Shown here: one piece after another, positions 32,157 to 43,594 of the stretch | How the letters are laid out: every line of letters begins with the position of its first letter | How positions within the stretch are numbered: the stretch's first letter is position 1 | Source of the DNA: Triticum aestivum | Taxonomy: Eukaryota; Streptophyta; Magnoliopsida; Poales; Poaceae | Assembly: GCF_018294505.1 (NCBI RefSeq) | Contig: NC_057807.1 | Location: 264,721,306-264,785,305 of the forward strand | Reading direction: 5' to 3' | DNA length: 64,000 nucleotides | The notes under the pieces: generated by a model | What the model was told of the DNA's origin: nothing | Databases searched by the model: none | Seen by the model: only the letters and a program-made list of their open reading frames with translations | Made by a program: the position numbers and the translations under genes

Positions 32157-35034
32157 ATGTCCGGCTCCGACCTTCAGGGCCGGTGGATGCCCTCCTCCGT
32201 CACGGAGGAGGACGTGCTAAAGCTGCGAGAGGCCAAGTACCTGTCTTACGAGATTTCGCACAGGCTGCCCGCCGAAGGGCAGGCCATACCCACCCTCGAG
32301 CCCGGCGAGTACGTCGTCTTTGTATCCCACCTCCGTCGGGGTTTAGGCTTCCCGATGGATCCTTTTGTGAGAGGGCTCATGTTTTACTATGGGTTGGAAT
32401 TCCATGACTTGGCTCCGGAGTCCATCCTCCGTATCTCCGCATTCATCGTCATCTGCGAAGCCTTCCTCCGCGTCACCCCCCACTTCGGCATGTGGCTGAA
32501 GACCTTCAATGTGGAGCCGAAGATGATCGGGGGGCGTCAAGCAGAGTGCGGAGGGGCGGCCGTAAGCAGGAGGGCCGATGCCCCGTGGCCAGAGGGCTCC
32601 TTCCAAGAAGAGCTTGGCTTGTGGCAGCAGGAGTGGTTCTATATCACCGCTCCGAAGGGCAGCAGGCAGAAGCCGCCGCCCGTATTCCGTTCGGGACCTC
32701 CTCGACGATTGATGTCGTGGGTCAACCAAGGGCTCAACTGGGGGCCGTCAAAAGACGTGCCCCTATTGCAGGGCCGGATTCGAGACCTCCAGGCGAGGGA
32801 GATCGATCTGGTCGTGGTGATGCAGGTCATGCTAATTAGGCGTCTCTTGCCCTGCAAACGCCGTCCTCTCCGGCTATGGGAGTTCAATCCGGAGGGAACA
32901 CGGATTCTCCAACACTTTATGGGTACGACACCCGTGGAGATGTACAAGTTGTTCTTCGGATCACAGGCGGCGTGTCCGGAATTGACCGAGGATGCCGGCC
33001 TAAGCTGCAATCGCCCGGATACTCAAGTAAGTAGCTCAGTGTTCGGACGTACCATTTGTTTGCCTTTCTACAATTCGCCTTTTAACCCGTTATCCTTCAC
33101 AGGAGTGGATAGCGCAAGCAAAGCTGATACGGTGTCCGGCCCCCCTCCCAGAGACCGCGCCGGATCCCGTGCTGGTCAGGATGTTGGAGGTTGCGCCTTC
33201 AGAAGAAGGCGAAGGGGAAAATAGAGGAGCTACCGCCTCGCCCAAGGGGGCGCTTGAAGAAGGGGGGATCGAGAATCCCTCCCTCCAGGGGGAGAAGAGG
33301 ACCGCCTCCGAAGACCCGGAGGCCAAAGCCCCTAAGCGGGGGAAGAAATCTTCACCAGAGGGTCCTGCGTCCGGGGAGGTCCCGGCCGCACAGTCTTCTC
33401 TAAAGAATCAGCCCTCCAGCGAGCCGTGAGTAGAAAAAGGGGGAGTTCATTAATAAGAAACATCCCTATTTGTGCTTCTGAGGATAACTGAAATTTTTAC
33501 CTTGTAGTTCGGATCTGCGACCTTCTCAGATGAGCTCGTCTTCAGGGGATCTTCGTCCGGAGATGATAGAGAGCGAGACGCCTCCGTCTGCTGCGCCGTC
33601 GGATAGGGCGGACGAGCCTGAAGTGTCGTCACGGAGGGTATCCCCGAGCCCGGCAGAGCCGAAGAGTTCGGCGCCGACTAGTGTTCGGCCGGGGGAGCTG
33701 AAGGATCTGCTTGAGAGGGCGTCCATCTCAGAAGATCACCGTGCATTGATGAGTATGGTGATTGGAAGGATTTCGTCTGCCGAAAGCGGATTGCATAATG
33801 CCATCAGGAGTTTGCTGGCGGGGTTTGAGGTACGTAAAAACGACGCACCTTTTTGACAGTTTTGCACATAAAGTGCGCCCTGTATAGATAGTAGCCCCTG
33901 AGACTCGGTAGGTTGTCGAAAGCGACAGCGTGCCGAGGATCAAAATCGCAGGTATTGAGTGTCGCCTTTCCTATGCAGGTGGCGGATAGTCCGGGGCTAG
34001 CCGGACTGATGGAGTTGCTGAATTAATGCGGCAACTCGATGTTGCGGATGCGGACATCGCGCTAGTCAACAAGCGACTTGACGAGTCGCAAGGTAAGTTG
34101 TCTCTTTGCAGTCACCTATTAAGGGAGCCAAAGCCCACCTCTTACAATATTTATGCTTGAGGCAGATGGTGCTACTGCTGTGGAGAGCCTTCGGGCAGAA
34201 CTTGCTCAAGCCAAGGAGCAAGCCAGAAGGAGTGATGCGGCTGCCTCGAGGGCGGCCGAGGAGTTAGAAGCCGAAAGGGCTGCACACTGCCGAAGCAGGG
34301 AAGAGATGGCCGAACTGGCCGTTAAATTGAAGGATGCTACCGACCGCAATGAGGCTCTTGAAAAGGAGCGCCTATCGGAGCGAGAAGACCTGGGGAAGGC
34401 CACCGCCGAAGCCAAGGATGCCCGTTCTGAAATGCGGGCTATAAAGGAGGAGCTGCGTCAGGCCGGAGACATTGTGGCTGGCAAGCCTTTTCTGCTGCGC
34501 CGCAGGTTTACGGATCCAAAGTATGCCCAGCTTGGCCAGCTGTGGGGTCCGGAGGATCCATATATGGACTTAGCGGCGAGTGCGGCGGATGCCGTTGTGC
34601 ACTTCCGAAGTCAGAAGGATCACAAGACGGAAGAGCTGTTTTGGTCTCAATTCCATAGTCCGGATCGTTCACTTCCGCTGACCGATCGGTTGGCCGAATG
34701 GGCTGAGCTGAATAGGTTGTCCGGACTTGCCATGACGGATATCGTGACTCATGTCTGGCCGGAGAGGCCCAAGGCGACGAGCTATTTTGGCTTATTGCAG
34801 CAGTTTCTTGGGGCGGTGCCGCATATCAAGTTGATGAAGCGGTCGGCCTGCATAGAGGGTGCGCGGATGGCCCTTGCCCGTGTGAAGACACATTGGACAG
34901 AGATGGATGCCACCGCTGTTGCAACCCAGGGTTCGGACGAAAGCCGGTTACCCGCCGAGCACTATTTTGGGGAAGTTATGCGTGGTGCTCGTGTAATAGA
35001 GTCGCAGTGCTCGAAAAATGTCACGTTCAAATGA
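32157..35034 (+). pseudogene. antisense gene of element D (plant gypsy-associated 'transposase_28'-like protein), 5 exons
   Basis: Opposite in strand to gag. Exon 1 (32157-33026, 290 codons) has the domain seen in plant proteins annotated as putative gypsy-type transposon protein (…LRRGLGFPMDPFVRGLMFYY…). Splice sites keep phase: donor GTAAGT at 33027; exon 2 33103-33425, donor GTGAGT; exon 3 33508-33829, donor GTACGT; exon 4 33979-34092, donor GTAAGT; exon 5 34166-35034. Exons 2-3 are low-complexity, rich in E, P and S. Exon 5 starts with a long coiled coil (ESLRAELAQAKEQARRS…) and ends in a globular part. Exon 4 carries an apparent one-base frameshift leading to TAA near 34026, so the copy is probably dead. 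No catalytic motif seen; function unknown. Confidence 0.7.
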
Positions 35035-36124
35035 ACGTTTTATTTTGTAAAACAATGGTTATGATGTAATCGCTTTTTATACTTGTGCGTTTCAAGTATT
35101 GAAATATCTCCTATGCGGCCGTTTATGTATACGTGTGTATAACCTGAAAGATGGCAGTCTTCGGCTTCAGCCCCCACGCACAAGGTGCGGGGGTGTTCGC
35201 AAAAATAGCGCATTTTCACACTTAATCCGACGTCTCGGTCCTGTTAAGGAGGTGGTAGCGTAGCAAACGAGGCAACCGGACTATGATGCTTTATCACTTT
35301 CACTTAGCCATTGGAGTTCGAGGGTGGGACTACGATATAGCCCCTGGGGGCACCGCGCTCTCCGAATTCGGGGCGCGTGTGTGCCTGACCGGGAAACGGT
35401 CCTTCGTCAAAGCGGAGGAATTCTAAACATTCCGGTGGTCGATCGAGTGGTTGACCAGTCTCTCGCTGTATCATGACAGTCAGTTTTCGGCTTTCTCTAC
35501 TGAGGTGCTCGCCCAGCCGAACTGGGGCACAATCGCAGTAGTTCTCCTGGTGCCGCGTTAGCCGATGATACGGAACGTAAGGCAGCAAAACACAGGAGCC
35601 GGGCAAACCCAACATTTGACCAAAGACATGATTCGGAGCTGATGCATATAAGGCCTAACTCGAGACGCCGAACACTCCCTAAGGTGTTCGGTCTTTATAA
35701 TAATGGGCAGAACAATGCCCTAAGCCCCTAGTGTCCAGGTACGGGCGAGGTCCTCTGACGCGGCCGATGCCAAAACGTCAGTCTCCACTCTGGTTATAAT
35801 GAGAAACCAGGGGATTATAGCAACAAGAGACAGTAAAAAAGGTTTACGCAGGGTCTTAATCTGAAAAGAATCCTTGCGACGGGTCCCTACTGCACGTCTG
35901 CGCCTGTGTCTCCGTTGTGCCGTTATCCTGGACGGGTATGCACGTTGTTCATCTGTAAAAAGAGAGGAACTTAGTTTGAAAGGAAATCGTGCGAAAAAGT
36001 GCATGAAAAATATTAATAAATGAATAAAGCGGAGTCTATATTAGCTCATTATTGCTTATACGCACAGCCCCTTGTGAAGGGGTGTGCGGCTAGGGAGCCC
36101 CTAGCTTATTTATGCCGGACTCGT
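35035..36124. mobile_element. intergenic part of element D between the antisense gene and gag
   Basis: About 1.1 kb where the two opposed genes converge. No RT or integrase remnant is recognisable. A short GC hairpin-like stretch (GCCCCCACGCAC…GTGCGGGGG, around 35168-35193) follows the antisense gene's end. Confidence 0.6.
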
Positions 36125-39120
36125 CTAGCCGTGTCCGGGGTCTTTGAATGACCCTCTTAATGAAATGATGCCACGTGGACCGGGCATTTTAAGTGTAAGA
36201 GACGCGTAATGTGGTATGGCGTTAAAGCGGACAAAAGCTTCACGTCCCAATAGTGCTTGATAGCTACTTTTGAATGGGGCGACATGAAAGATTAGTTTTC
36301 GCGTCGGAAGTTGTTCGGTGACCCGAACACAACTTCTAGTAATAAGGAGCCTGTGCACTTGGCGTAAGGGCCTGGCGTCACTCCTTTAAAGGAAGTGCGG
36401 CTATGTCGAATTTTAGTAAGGTCTATCCCCAACTTGCGGATTGTGTTCGGATATAGCAGGTTTAAATCGCTGCCGCCGTCCATCAGGACTTGTGTAAATT
36501 GTAGTCCGTCGATTATAGGATCCAATATCAGAGCAGTCCATCCTGCATTTCGAACACTTCTGGAATAATCCAGGTGGTCAAAAGTGATTGGTTTTGACAT
36601 CCAATCTCGAGGTTCCGCTGGGGTGGACCGTGCGAGACCCATCTTAGCGGGTGCCGCATTGTTTTTCCGTATTATCACATGAAGTGAGTTTACTGCTTTG
36701 ACTTCTTGTGGGAAAGTCTTTTGTTTTCCGGTGCCCTGCTGGTGGGGTTCGTCGTCGTCCTCGCTTGGTGCGTCAAGCCCCTTGTGTTCGGCGTTGAGTC
36801 GGCCGGACTGTTTGAAAACCCAACAATCTCGGTGGGTGTGGTTTGCAGGCCTTCCGGAGGTACTGTGGATTTGACATATCCGATCCAAAATTTTGTTTAA
36901 GTTGGATAGCTCGTCACTGTTGTCCTTAAGAGGCAGTGTTTTGTTGTTTGGCCGCGAGCTTTTGAATCCGGCGTTGACCGCCGTGTTCTTTGGGCTTTTC
37001 TCTTTATTCCGGCGCTGATCTTTTCTGCGCCGTGATTTTCCGTTTCCATCTCTGATCTCGGATGTACTTGGGTCGCTGGTGCTGCATCTTGCTAGCCAGC
37101 TGTCTTCCCCCGCGCAAAAGCGGGTCATGAGGCTTGTTAGCGCGGACATTGTCCTCGGCTTCTCTTGGCCGAGGTGTCTGGCGAGCCATTCGTCTCGGAC
37201 GTTGTGTTTAAAAGCTGCTAAGGCTTCGGCGTCCGGACAGTCGACTATTTGGTTCTTTTTAGTAAGGAACCTGTTCCAGAATTTGCGCGCTGACTCTCCG
37301 GGCTGTTGAGTTATATGACTTAGATCGTCTGCATCCGGAGGGCGGACATAAGTCCCTTGAAAATTTGCTCTAAACGCGTCCTCAAGCTCTTCCCAACTTC
37401 CAACAGTGTTTTCTGGGAGGCTTTTGAGCCAATGCCGAGCTGGCCCTTTGAGCTTGAGGGGTAGATATTTTATGGCGTGGAGGTCATCTCCTCTAGCCAT
37501 GTGTATGTGTAGTATATAATCCTCTATCCAGACTCCAGGGTCTGTTGTTCCGTCGTAAGCCTCTATGTTTATGGGTTTAAACCCTGCTGGGAATTCATGA
37601 TCCAGCACCTCATTGGTGAAACATAGTGGGTGTGCGGCGCCCCTGTATTTGGGTGTACCGCTGTCTTCGAACACTTGGCGTGTTGTGTTGCTTCCTGGGG
37701 CCCTCTTTTTTGGCCCGTAAATGGACCTGGCTGGGCCATCTGTTTTCCCAGGATCATGAGTCGGCTTGTGTGCGGCGCCGCTTGTAGTTTTTGGCCTATC
37801 ATCTGGCCGTCTATCCGGCCAGGCGGCCTCTTTGTTTTTTGACTGTGGGGGCTCTATGGCTTCCTCGTCAAATTCTGGCAGCAGCTTGCGCTTCGGGTAG
37901 CTCTTTGATTGATGGCCATTGCCGTATTTGTCTGCGGTTTTGAGCACTTTGCTCCACCTCATTCTGAGTATGTCTTCCGCTGTTTTGAGCTTCCGTTTTT
38001 CCTTCTTCAGACTTCTTGCAGTGGCGACGAGTCTTTTGCGAAGGCTCTTATTCTCCGGTGGTGTGTCCGGCGTGAGGTCGTCTGGACTGTTGGTTTCGCC
38101 GGGCATGGATTGATTATCCGATTCGTCCTGTTCGGACGGTTGCTTGGCTGCATGTTCGTCGTCCACTGGTTTGCCCTGCTCTATTGCTGGGTCATTAGGA
38201 GCGCTGTTGTTGTCGAGGCGGGACTTAGGGCGGCGTCTGCGTCGCCGTTTTGGTTGTTTATCGGCGGGATTATCCTTTGCCGCGCCCCGTTGGTCCTCGT
38301 TATCGCTTCCTTTTGGGGTATCCACCATATATACATCATGGGTTGGGGTGGCCTTCCAGTGCTCTGTGAGCGCTGGTTCTTGATCGTCTCCGGCATCGTC
38401 GTCCATACCGTCGATGTCTTCGGAGTCGTAGTCTAGCATGTCGGTTAGATCGTCGACAGTGGCTACAAAGTGGGTGGTGGGTGGGCTTTGAATTTCTTCG
38501 TCGTCCGCATCCCAACCATCCTGGCCATAATCCGGCCAGGGCTCTCCGGATAGCGAGAGATGCTTTAGCGAATTTAGGATGTCGCCAAAGGGTGAGTGCT
38601 GAAAGATGTCCGCAGCGGTGAACTCCATGATCGGCGCCCAATCGGATTCGATTGGCAGGGGCGCAGGAGGTTCGGAGTCCGGCAGGGAGTCCGGCACCTC
38701 GGAGTCACGAGCTTTATAGGGGACAAGGTCAGTGTTCGGCTCCATCGCCGCGGATGTTGCAGCTCCCGAGGCGGTGTCCAGCCACTCGTCCTCGATCTGC
38801 GCGATCGGCTCCGAACTATTGGTCGGAGCGGATTCATGTGCGGCCTCCAAGGCACTGTCCGGCGGCAGAGCTAGATCGTGCCCATCGCGACAGTGCGGCA
38901 CGCTCGGCTGTGGCTCGGACCCATCGAAGATCAAGTCTCCGCGGATGTCCGCCGTGAAGTTTAGGCTTCCAAATCTGACCTGACGGCCAGGGGCGTAGCT
39001 TTCGATCTGCTCCAGATGGCCAAGTGAATTGGCCCGCAGTGCGAAGCCGCCGAATACGAAGATCTGTCCGGGGAGAAAAGTCTCACCCTGGACGGCGTTG
39101 TTGTTGATTGAAGAAGCCAT
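36125..39120 (-). pseudogene. Element D gag-protease
   Basis: The ATG at 39120 (MASSINNN…) is chosen because the frame upstream of it lies in the PBS and LTR. About 940 codons run to TGA at 36292; a frameshift near 36300 moves the rest to another frame ending at 36125. Order: acidic N-terminal region of ~280 residues, an arginine-rich NLS-like patch (KQPKRRRRRRPKSRL), a gag core near residues 540-680 (…KYLPLKLKGPARHWLKSLP…), a basic linker, then protease with VLMDGGSDLNLLY, the DGG(S) form common in Tat-type elements, and LLGREAF near the end. No RT follows. As a capsid supplier it could still serve packaging if intact. Confidence 0.85.
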
Positions 39121-39148
39121 CGAGCCTATCGGTGACGACACAGAGGAA

Positions 39149-39167
39149 CTCTCAATGAAAGCACCAA
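39149..39167 (-). other. primer-binding site region of element D
   Basis: On the minus strand TTGGTGCTTTCATTGAGAG directly follows the 5' LTR end (…CCGACA). I do not assign the tRNA; TGGTGC is the likely paired core. Confidence 0.65.
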
Positions 39168-39649
39168 TGTCGGTGTCAAAACCGGCGGATCTCGGGTAGG
39201 GGGTCCCGAACTGTGCGTCTAGGCGGATGGTAACAGGAGACAAGGGACACGATGTTTTTACCCAGGTTCGGGCCCTCTCGATGGAGGTAAAACCCTACTC
39301 CTGCTTGATTGATATTGATGATATGGGTAGTACAAGAGTGGATCTACCACGAGATCAAGGAGGCTAAACCCTAGAAGCTAGCTATGGTATGATTGTTGTG
39401 ATGGTTGTTGTGTCCTACGGACTAAAGCCCTCCGGTTTATATAGACACCGGAGAGGGCTAGGGTTACACAGAGTCGGTTACAATGGTAGTAGATCTACAT
39501 GTCCGTATCACCAAGCTTGCCTTCCACGCCAAGGAAAGTCCCATCCGGACACGGGACGAAGTCTTCAATCTTGTATCTTCATAGTCTTGGAGTCCAGCGG
39601 ACGATGATAGTCCGGCTGTCCGGACACCCCCTAGTCCAGGACTCCCTCA
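39168..39649 (-). mobile_element. 5' LTR of element D
   Basis: 482 bp, partner of 31129-31611. ACGGG follows at 39650. The minus-strand TATA at 39436-39443 is the expected promoter of gag. Confidence 0.95.
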
Positions 39650-40515
39650 ACGGGGTTTGGATGCACCGGTGAAGTTTGCACCAACTCTCGAGGTGAGAAA
39701 GGGCAATGGACAGTACCGAAGAGGCTAGTAATGATGGAAGGGTGAGAGTGCGTATAATCCATGGACTCAACATTAGTCATAAAGAACTCACATACTTATT
39801 GCAAAAATCTATTATTCATCAAAACAAAGTACTACGCGCATGCTCCTAGGGGGATAGATTGGTAGGAAAAGACCATCGCTCGTCCCCGACCGCCACTCAT
39901 AAGGAAGACAATCAATAAATACCTCATGCTCCAACTTCGTTACATAACGGTTCACCATACGTGCATGCTACGGGAATCACAAACTGCAACACAAGTATTT
40001 CTACAATCCACAACTACCCACTAGCATGATACTAATAACACCATCTTTATATCGCAAAACTATTGCAAGGAATCAAACATATCATATTCAGTGATCTACA
40101 AGTTTCATGTAGGATTTTATGACTAACCATGTGAATGACCAGTTCATGTCATCTCTCTAAATAGATATAAGTGAAGCAAGATTTTAATTCTTTCTACAAA
40201 AGATATGCCCACGCTCTAACAATTATAAGTGAAGCAAAAGAGCATTCTACAAATGGCGGTTTTCTATGTGAGGAGAAACACGCAATCCAAACTTCAAATG
40301 ATATAAGTGAAGCACATGAAGCATTCTATAAAGCCATACTCAAAAGATTTAAGTGAAGTGCAATGAGCATTCTATAAATCAACCATGGACTATCTCATAC
40401 CAGCATGGTGCATAAAAGAAAAGTGAAAACTAAATGCAAAAGACGCTCCAAGATTTGCACATATCGCATGAACGAAACGAATCCGAAAACATACCGATAC
40501 TTGTTGAAGAAAGAT
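39650..40515 (-). mobile_element. element C internal domain, fragment between D and E
   Basis: Non-coding. It continues 30481-31128 directly across D and is the reverse complement of B sequence around 28700-29520. It ends at AAGAT (40511-40515), E's target-site copy. Repeated 'ataagtgaagca' phrases occur at 40160-40370, as in B at 28850-28990 (reverse). Confidence 0.85.
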
Positions 40516-41392
40516 TGTCGGTGTACTAGAGTAGGGGTACCCTAGTATCCCGAACTTGTGCACGGGCAGTCGCAGCACCCCGCGGCAAGGCTTGCCGGGT
40601 GACCGCCAAGATCCTCCGTGGTTCCTTTGGAGCCATTCAAGAACAAAGTGTTTAGACCAAGGAGACAAGACCCCGGCAAGAGGAGCTTGCCGGGAAGGCC
40701 AACCAAGGCATTTCAAGGAACTTGCCGCGACACGCTACGCGTCCCGGCAAGGCCCGACGAGCGACAAGCTTCCGGGCACGGCAAGACAACGACCGCGGCA
40801 AGGCGCTTCCCGCGGCAATTTACCTCTATGTACCCGCGCTCTAGCACATCCACCAACGTGTCGCCCTGAGGCCTTCCCAGGCGCGCGTGGCGAGAAGCTG
40901 TGCAGCCAGCGGTGCGAGGTGGCAAGCGGCGCTGACAAGATTGCCATCGTGGCGTGCGGTGGCGCCCCTGACGGTCCCTTTTTGCACTGTTTGGGCGACA
41001 CAGACGGGCATTTAATGCCTTTGTCCCCTACCGTCAGGGTTAGGTATGATACACTGTTCAAGTAGGTGTACCAACCCCACTCCTTTTCCATTTTTACCCT
41101 TGCATGCGTTGCCACCTGTCGGTGACCCCTTGAGCATATAAAAGGAGGCCCATGCGCAACGTAGAGGGGGGTTCGAAACCAGAATGCGCTCACGCTCGGT
41201 CTCGCAGCTAGTGTGTACTGTAGCGCTCATCGCTCCCGAGCAAGAACACAATACAAACCACAAAGCAGCAGTAGGAGTATTATCTCTCCGAAGAGCTCCG
41301 AAGCTGGGTAAATCGCTCGTGTGCTTCTCCTCAATCCGCTCTTCGTGCGATCTCCGCCCCCCGCCGAACCGAAAGGGGCTCCGGTCCCATAG
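40516..41392 (+). mobile_element. 5' LTR of element E (3' end deleted)
   Basis: Aligns with 52049-52925 up to ..GGTCCCATAG, then departs. The last 18 bp of the LTR, present at 52926-52943, are absent, and no PBS follows. TATAAAA is at 41137-41143. It contains a perfect hairpin, CCGGCAAG (40673-40680) and CTTGCCGG (40686-40693), loop AGGAG. Confidence 0.88.
41137..41143 (+). promoter_or_regulatory. TATA box of element E 5' LTR
   Basis: TATAAAA in the context GAGCATATAAAAGGAGG, conserved at 52670-52676 in the 3' LTR; the element's likely pol II promoter. Confidence 0.7.
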
Positions 41393-41442
41393 ACTGCCGG
41401 GCGCGAGCCGATGGCGACAAGACCGATGGGGGTGCAACCACC

Positions 41443-43594
41443 GTGCACTCTCCGCCCCGAAGGCCAAGATCGCCGACTCGTCGGGTCAACCTCGACACCG
41501 ACTCCACCGCATCATCAGATCCACGAGCTCATCATGATCAGTGCCAAGTTCTTCACGAACGACAGCAAGAAGACGCTCGTACTCGCATCAAGCGTCGAAG
41601 AGAAGCGCGGCGTCAACCAGACCAGCGCGCTAGGCCCACTGTCGACATGCATGCGCCAGGGGAACCAGGCGACTTGTCGTACGCGGTAGGTTGCCCTGCG
41701 TTCACTCATGAGCTACGGCAAGTCCAGTGACCCAGCACCAAGAATTTCAAGCCAGACGTACTAGAGAAGTACGACGGCAGGTTGCATCCATCGGAGTTCC
41801 TCAGCATCTACACCATCGCGGTGCAAGCTGCCGGGGGGGCGCGACGACAAGATCCTTGCCAACTACTTCCCGCTGGTGCTCAAGCCCAATGTCAGATCCT
41901 GGCTCATGCACTTGCCGGACAACTCCATATCCTCATGGGCGGATCTATGCCATCAGTTTGTCGGCGCCTTTACAGGTGGCCACAAGCCTCATGGCCAAGA
42001 GAGCGACCTTCATCTGCTCGCCCAGAAGGAAGGAGAGCCCCTGCGCAAGTACATTCAGAGATTCAGCCAAGTACAGCGCAACATCCCAGATGTCCACCCT
42101 GCCGCGGTCATCAGCGCGTTCCATCAGAATGTGCGTAACGGCAGGATGCGGGAGGAGATGGCGATGTGCAAGATCAGAGACGTCAGTGAGCTATATGCCC
42201 TGGCCGACAAGTGTGCACGTGCTGAGGAAGGGAGGAAACTCCCCGGAGAGAACACAGGAGCAGGGGGATCTGACAGCGAGGATGCCGCCCCGGCAAGGAA
42301 AAACCGGCGGCGGAACAACAGGAAGAAGAAAGGCAAAGATGTGCTAGTCGTTGAGCAGTCCGGCAACGAAGGTGGCGCCAAGGAAGCCGAAGCTGTGGCG
42401 GCCGCCGACAAGCAGGACGGCTCCGGCAAGCAGTACTTCAAGATCCACCGCACCAAGGGCCATGATCTCCAGAGTTGCAAGAAGGTCGAGCAGCTTGTCG
42501 AGCAGCAGAAGGCTGAGTACGAGCGACGCGACAACGAGAAGGCCCAAGAAGGTACTGGAGGATCCGGCAAGAAGCGCCTCGGCCGGGGAGGACGCCGCGG
42601 CAAGGCCAAGCAGCGGCAAGGAGACAGACCTCCCCGCGGCCGTGACAAGGACAAAGATGAAGACGAAGACGAAGATATGGATGATGATGAGGCCGATGAG
42701 CAGGAGTTCCAGAAAGCCACGGAGGTCCTTTGCATTGACGGCGGTGCTTCTCTGCATACTTCACACTGCCAGCTCAAGCAGTGGGTGCGGGAAGTCAATG
42801 CGGCAGAAACACCCGTCGAGTCACGCAAGCCTCTGAAATGGTCCAGCACGCCTATCATCTTTGATATTGAGGACCACCCTGATCGCATAACTGCGGTCGG
42901 GTGCTTGCCGATGTTGGTTTCACCAACTATCCGCAACCTCAAGGTCACTAAGATGCTAGTTGACGGCGGGGCCGGCTTGAACCTGATCTCCTCCGCGGTA
43001 CTTCAGAAACTCCAGATCCCTGACAGCGAGCTCGAAGAGACCGGCACTTTCCAAGGAATCAACCCGGGAAGGAGCAAGCCGAAGGGAAAGATCACGTTGC
43101 CGGTAACATTTGGCAGCGAGTTGAACTTCAGGACTGAGAGGGTCACTTTTGACGTCGCTGATTTTCCATTGCCTTACAATGGGATACTCGGCCGTCCAGC
43201 ACTCGCCAAGTTCATGGCAGCCTCTCACTATGCCTACAACGTACTGAAGATGCCAGGCCCGATAAGTGTCATCTCTGTCCCTGGCGACAAGAAGGATGCT
43301 CTTATCTGCGCCGACAAGATCTACCGGGAAGCAGCAGCCGCAGCAGAACGCAAGACACTTGCCGCTGAAGCTCCCGGGGGGAAGAAGAAGACCAAGTCCG
43401 GCAAGAGTTCTGATGCCCACTCCGGCAAGCGCACCTCTTCGGAGTGCTGTGCTACCGTCGAGGACGCACCATCGAGCTCCACCAGCAAGTGTAAGAAGAC
43501 GAAGGCAGCTCCGCCAGAGACCAAGAAGGTGTCCGCCAAGGAGGACGGCACTGGTGGTACCTTCACCATCAGTTCCACTCTCGACCCTAAATAG
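41443..43594 (+). pseudogene. Element E gag-protease
   Basis: The N-terminal frame (from about 41443) has TGA at 41728-41730 where the family suggests Trp, then runs into a frameshift at the G7 run 41833-41839; the main frame from about 41840 is open to TAG 43592-43594. It has a gag core (…RSWLMHLPDNSISSWADL…, …EPLRKYIQRFSQV…), a K/R-rich region, an incomplete zinc-knuckle-like segment (…KGHDLQSCKK…), an acidic run (DKDEDEDEDMDDDEADEQ) and protease MLVDGGAGLNLI with ILGRPALAKF. The TAG is in frame with pol and probably replaces Gln. The exact gag start is uncertain. Confidence 0.85.

Larger units (their letters stand above)
31129..39649 (-). mobile_element. Element D: gag-only Tat-type gypsy element with antisense gene
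   Basis: Flanked by ACGGG (31124-31128, 39650-39654). LTRs of 483 and 482 bp differ at about 9 bases and one indel (~2%). In element orientation: 5' LTR, PBS TTGGTGC…, gag-protease (39120-36125), about 1.1 kb without genes, an antisense multi-exon gene (plus strand 32157-35034), PPT and 3' LTR. No RT, RNase H or integrase motif occurs on either strand, so D is non-autonomous. It matches the general description of TR-GAG elements with an added antisense gene; placement in the Tat lineage rests on that gene, the gag type and the DGGS protease motif. Confidence 0.88.

Noticed and set aside
39121..39243. Upstream extension of D's gag frame into the 5' LTR (start at 39243)
   Set aside because: The extra residues are encoded by the LTR end and PBS; the first plausible start after the PBS is ATG 39120.
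41184..41730. Several overlapping open frames around E's 5' LTR as separate genes
   Set aside because: They are frame shadows of the LTR and gag leader, mirrored in the 3' LTR copy.
42124..42948. Minus-strand frame of 274 codons opposite E's gag
   Set aside because: Shadow of gag; low-complexity serine/arginine content and no support from position or splice signals.
43592..43594. TAG between gag and pol of E as a programmed readthrough site
   Set aside because: It lies in frame, but related Tat elements as I know them have one uninterrupted ORF here, and E has further stops of the same kind inside pol; a plain nonsense mutation is simpler.
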